Below the pieces are notes generated by a model that did not search any database, was not told where the DNA came from, and saw only the letters and a program-made list of their open reading frames with translations. Of a DNA stretch of 7,569 nt, positions 6,919-7,569 are shown piece by piece. Source of the DNA: Gammaproteobacteria bacterium (lineage in GTDB: Bacteria > Pseudomonadota > Gammaproteobacteria > Burkholderiales > Burkholderiaceae_C). How positions within the stretch are numbered: position 1 is the first letter of the stretch; the number at the start of each line of letters is the position of its first letter. The DNA is taken from assembly GCA_030054245.1 (NCBI GenBank), contig JASGCH010000059.1:1-7569 (forward strand), written 5' to 3'. The position numbers and the translations under genes were made by a program.

Positions 6919-7149
6919 TTACTTCTTGTGTTCTTCTTTATGCTCCTTTTTACTGCAACTGCCATCTTTCTTACTGCAACTGCTATCTTTTTTACTGCAA
7001 CTGCCATCTTTCTTACTGCAACTGCCATCTTTCTTCTCCGCTTTGCTACAAGAACCTTTGCCACAACTGGCATCCTTCTTATCTTGTGCAAACGCGGTAC
7101 CTGCAACTGCCAAACCGGCCGCAATAGCAATAATTGACTTAATATTCAT
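6919..7149 (-). CDS. Bufferin/HvfA-like Cys-repeat RiPP precursor with Sec signal peptide
   Basis: This is a 76-aa precursor. Residues 1-21 form a clean Sec signal peptide (MNIKS, a hydrophobic core, then AFA before Q22). The mature part is Lys-rich with six cysteines (29, 34, 44, 51, 58 and 65), each preceded by Ser. Four tandem heptads KDGSCSK fill residues 40-67, the third reading KDSSCSK. The tail ends KKEHKEEHKK, whose two His residues could add metal binding. Bufferins and HvfA are exported, MNIO-modified peptides that bind copper, and their precursors uniquely use a Sec signal as leader; the layout here is the same. The GSC-type core differs from the EGKCG motif and from the DUF2282 type, so it may be a separate subclass. 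A frame-shifted open frame on the same strand lacks these features. The start is preceded only by a weak GAAAGAAAAG. It heads the four-gene operon and is likely induced by metal stress, which is inference. Confidence 0.88.
   Translation of the reverse strand: MNIKSIIAIAAGLAVAGTAFAQDKKDASCGKGSCSKAEKKDGSCSKKDGSCSKKDSSCSKKDGSCSKKEHKEEHKK
6949..7032 (-). repeat. Four tandem 21-bp units coding the KDGSCSK heptads
   Basis: Four contiguous 21-bp units occupy 6949-6969, 6970-6990, 6991-7011 and 7012-7032. They differ at only two sites. One is a G-to-A change that makes the Gly-to-Ser variant in 6970-6990; the other is the third base of the last Lys codon. Synonymous positions are otherwise fixed, which points to recent tandem duplication rather than selection on the protein alone. 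Copy number could vary between strains. Confidence 0.93.
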
Positions 7150-7183
7150 ACTTTTCTTTCATAATAAACAAAAACAAACCCAA

Positions 7184-7196
7184 GCGGCTTAGCCGC
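7184..7196. promoter_or_regulatory. GC-rich inverted repeat ahead of the precursor gene
   Basis: GCGGCT-T-AGCCGC is a perfect 6+1+6 inverted repeat, 35 to 47 bases upstream of the precursor start and just downstream of the candidate -10. It could be an operator. Read on the minus strand it can also fold as GCGGC-TAA-GCCGC followed by a T-rich run (TTGGGTTTGTTTTTG), so it could equally act as a leader terminator or attenuator. No known operator is recognised. Confidence 0.4.
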
Positions 7197-7205
7197 CACC
7201 TTCAC

Positions 7206-7235
7206 GATATAAAACCATTACTCCGTCGAGTTTCA
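7206..7235 (-). promoter_or_regulatory. Weak candidate promoter for the peptide operon
   Basis: On the minus strand a TATATC (7211-7206) lies 18 nt after TGAAAC (7235-7230). The -10 is fair and the -35 poor. A transcript would start near 7199, about 50 nt before the precursor gene. Related operons are often driven by ECF sigma factors, whose promoter I could not recognise here, so this is a tentative call. Confidence 0.25.
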
Positions 7236-7258
7236 CCCATGACTGTACCCGCCAGATT

Positions 7259-7296
7259 ACTGCGTTACTGATGTTCCTCAGTTCGTTGCGCTATCC
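7259..7296 (+). repeat. 38-bp dispersed repeat, copy 2
   Basis: This is the partner of the element at 5226-5263 and has the same orientation, length and ends. The shared 17-mer sits at 7280-7296. An AGCCTTGTA match follows 17 nt later, whereas in copy 1 it follows after 58 nt because the stem-loop lies in between. Confidence 0.75.
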
Positions 7297-7329
7297 ATGG
7301 CGCTTCCGCTCTAGCCTTGTAATTTGAAA

Positions 7330-7408
7330 CCTCACCGAGTGGTATAGCCGATGGTGCAATAGCCTTTCTTCGTAAATTCCGCCTATTGCACACTCAGCCC
7401 ACCCGAGG
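7330..7408 (+). repeat. Stem-loop element with GTAAATTCCGC motif, copy 2
   Basis: A perfect 9-bp stem, GTGCAATAG (7354-7362) with CTATTGCAC (7383-7391), encloses a 20-nt loop whose last 11 bases are GTAAATTCCGC (7372-7382). Outer pairs GTGG/CCAC (7339-7342 with 7399-7402) and CCTC/GAGG (7330-7333 with 7405-7408) extend the fold. The stem bases are unlike those of copy 1, while the loop motif is identical. Confidence 0.65.
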
Positions 7409-7440
7409 CCGTTCCACGGTCTTATAATCACCATTGTACA

Positions 7441-7476
7441 GTAAATTCCACTTTTAAATGCACGATCGCGCATTTA
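7441..7476. repeat. Third, partial GTAAATTCC motif beside a small hairpin
   Basis: GTAAATTCC recurs at 7441-7449, followed by a TAAATGC/GCATTTA stem (7455-7461 with 7470-7476) and a TTTTTCC run. It is either a degenerate member of the same repeat family or a small rightward terminator, though no rightward gene precedes it. Confidence 0.35.
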
Positions 7477-7569
7477 TTTTTCCTTACCATCGTCAATCTT
7501 GCTATAGCCCAACCTTTGGAGCCTTGAGTATTCTGCGTTTTAGCACGAGTAGGGTTACCATTCGTATGG

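Larger units (their letters stand above)
7150..7569. other. Upstream region of the peptide operon, rich in inverted repeats, no supported gene
   Basis: This stretch holds the candidate promoter and operator, the second 38-bp repeat, the large stem-loop and a third GTAAATTCC motif. A 60-codon minus-strand frame at 7291-7473 runs through the hairpin arms and has no family features, so it is not called. I see no tRNA or other known RNA. The last 70 bases show nothing I recognise. Confidence 0.5.

Noticed and set aside
6949..7032. CRISPR-like array
   Set aside because: The repeats are contiguous without spacers and are in-frame coding repeats.
6903..7130. Minus-strand frame with repeated KMAVAV units
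   Set aside because: It is a shifted reading of the same repeats. The chosen frame has the signal peptide, spaced cysteines and operon fit.
6718..7192. Plus-strand frames with repeated hydrophobic FLLQLPS or FLTATAI units
   Set aside because: These are the antisense translation of the 21-bp repeats of the precursor gene. Their apparent membrane character is an artefact.
5266..7408. Integron attC sites bracketing a cassette
   Set aside because: The loops and stems lack paired GTTRRRY/RYYYAAC core sites and no integrase is present; the cassette idea is kept only as a loose inference.
7291..7473. 60-codon minus-strand frame
   Set aside because: It covers hairpin arms and repeat motifs, lacks a ribosome binding site and has no recognisable features.

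Overview
The window suggests a Gram-negative bacterium, most likely a proteobacterium of modest GC content. The evidence is a TolC-type outer-membrane factor, an inner-membrane ABC exporter with a LapB-like layout, an HlyD-type adaptor and a Sec-exported, MNIO-modified peptide operon. Beyond that the organism cannot be fixed from sequence alone.

Left two thirds (+ strand, about 141-5139): a complete three-part type I secretion system. A TolC/LapE-like outer-membrane protein comes first and has its own bulged-hairpin terminator. Then comes an ABC exporter whose N-terminal region matches a C39-like domain without the catalytic Cys motif, followed 8 nt later by an HlyD/LapC-like membrane fusion protein. 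A strong GC-rich intrinsic terminator closes this block. No RTX adhesin, LapD or LapG gene is visible, so the cargo is unknown.

Right third (- strand, 7149 down to 5492), convergent with the secretion genes: a compact four-gene operon of the bufferin/HvfABC type. It encodes (1) a 76-aa Sec-exported Cys-rich precursor with four tandem KDGSCSK heptads, (2) a DUF692/MNIO iron enzyme expected to modify the cysteines, (3) an unusually short partner protein resembling only the N-terminal domain of the DUF2063/HvfC/BufC family, and (4) a DoxX-like membrane protein. The last three genes overlap or nearly touch. The MNIO/partner junction carries a T7 run in the phase of a -1 slippery heptamer, a strong Shine-Dalgarno sequence directly after the MNIO stop codon, and only non-ATG start codons for the partner. 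By analogy with known bufferins and HvfA, the likely role is sequestration of copper or another soft metal in the periplasm. The heptad core differs from the EGKCG-type core.

The two non-coding stretches (5140-5491 and 7150-7569) are related. Each has a 38-bp element (31/38 identical, same orientation) and a nearby stem-loop that contains the 11-mer GTAAATTCCGC. These paired elements bracket the peptide operon, which could mark it as a cassette or show that the genome carries a dispersed structured repeat family.
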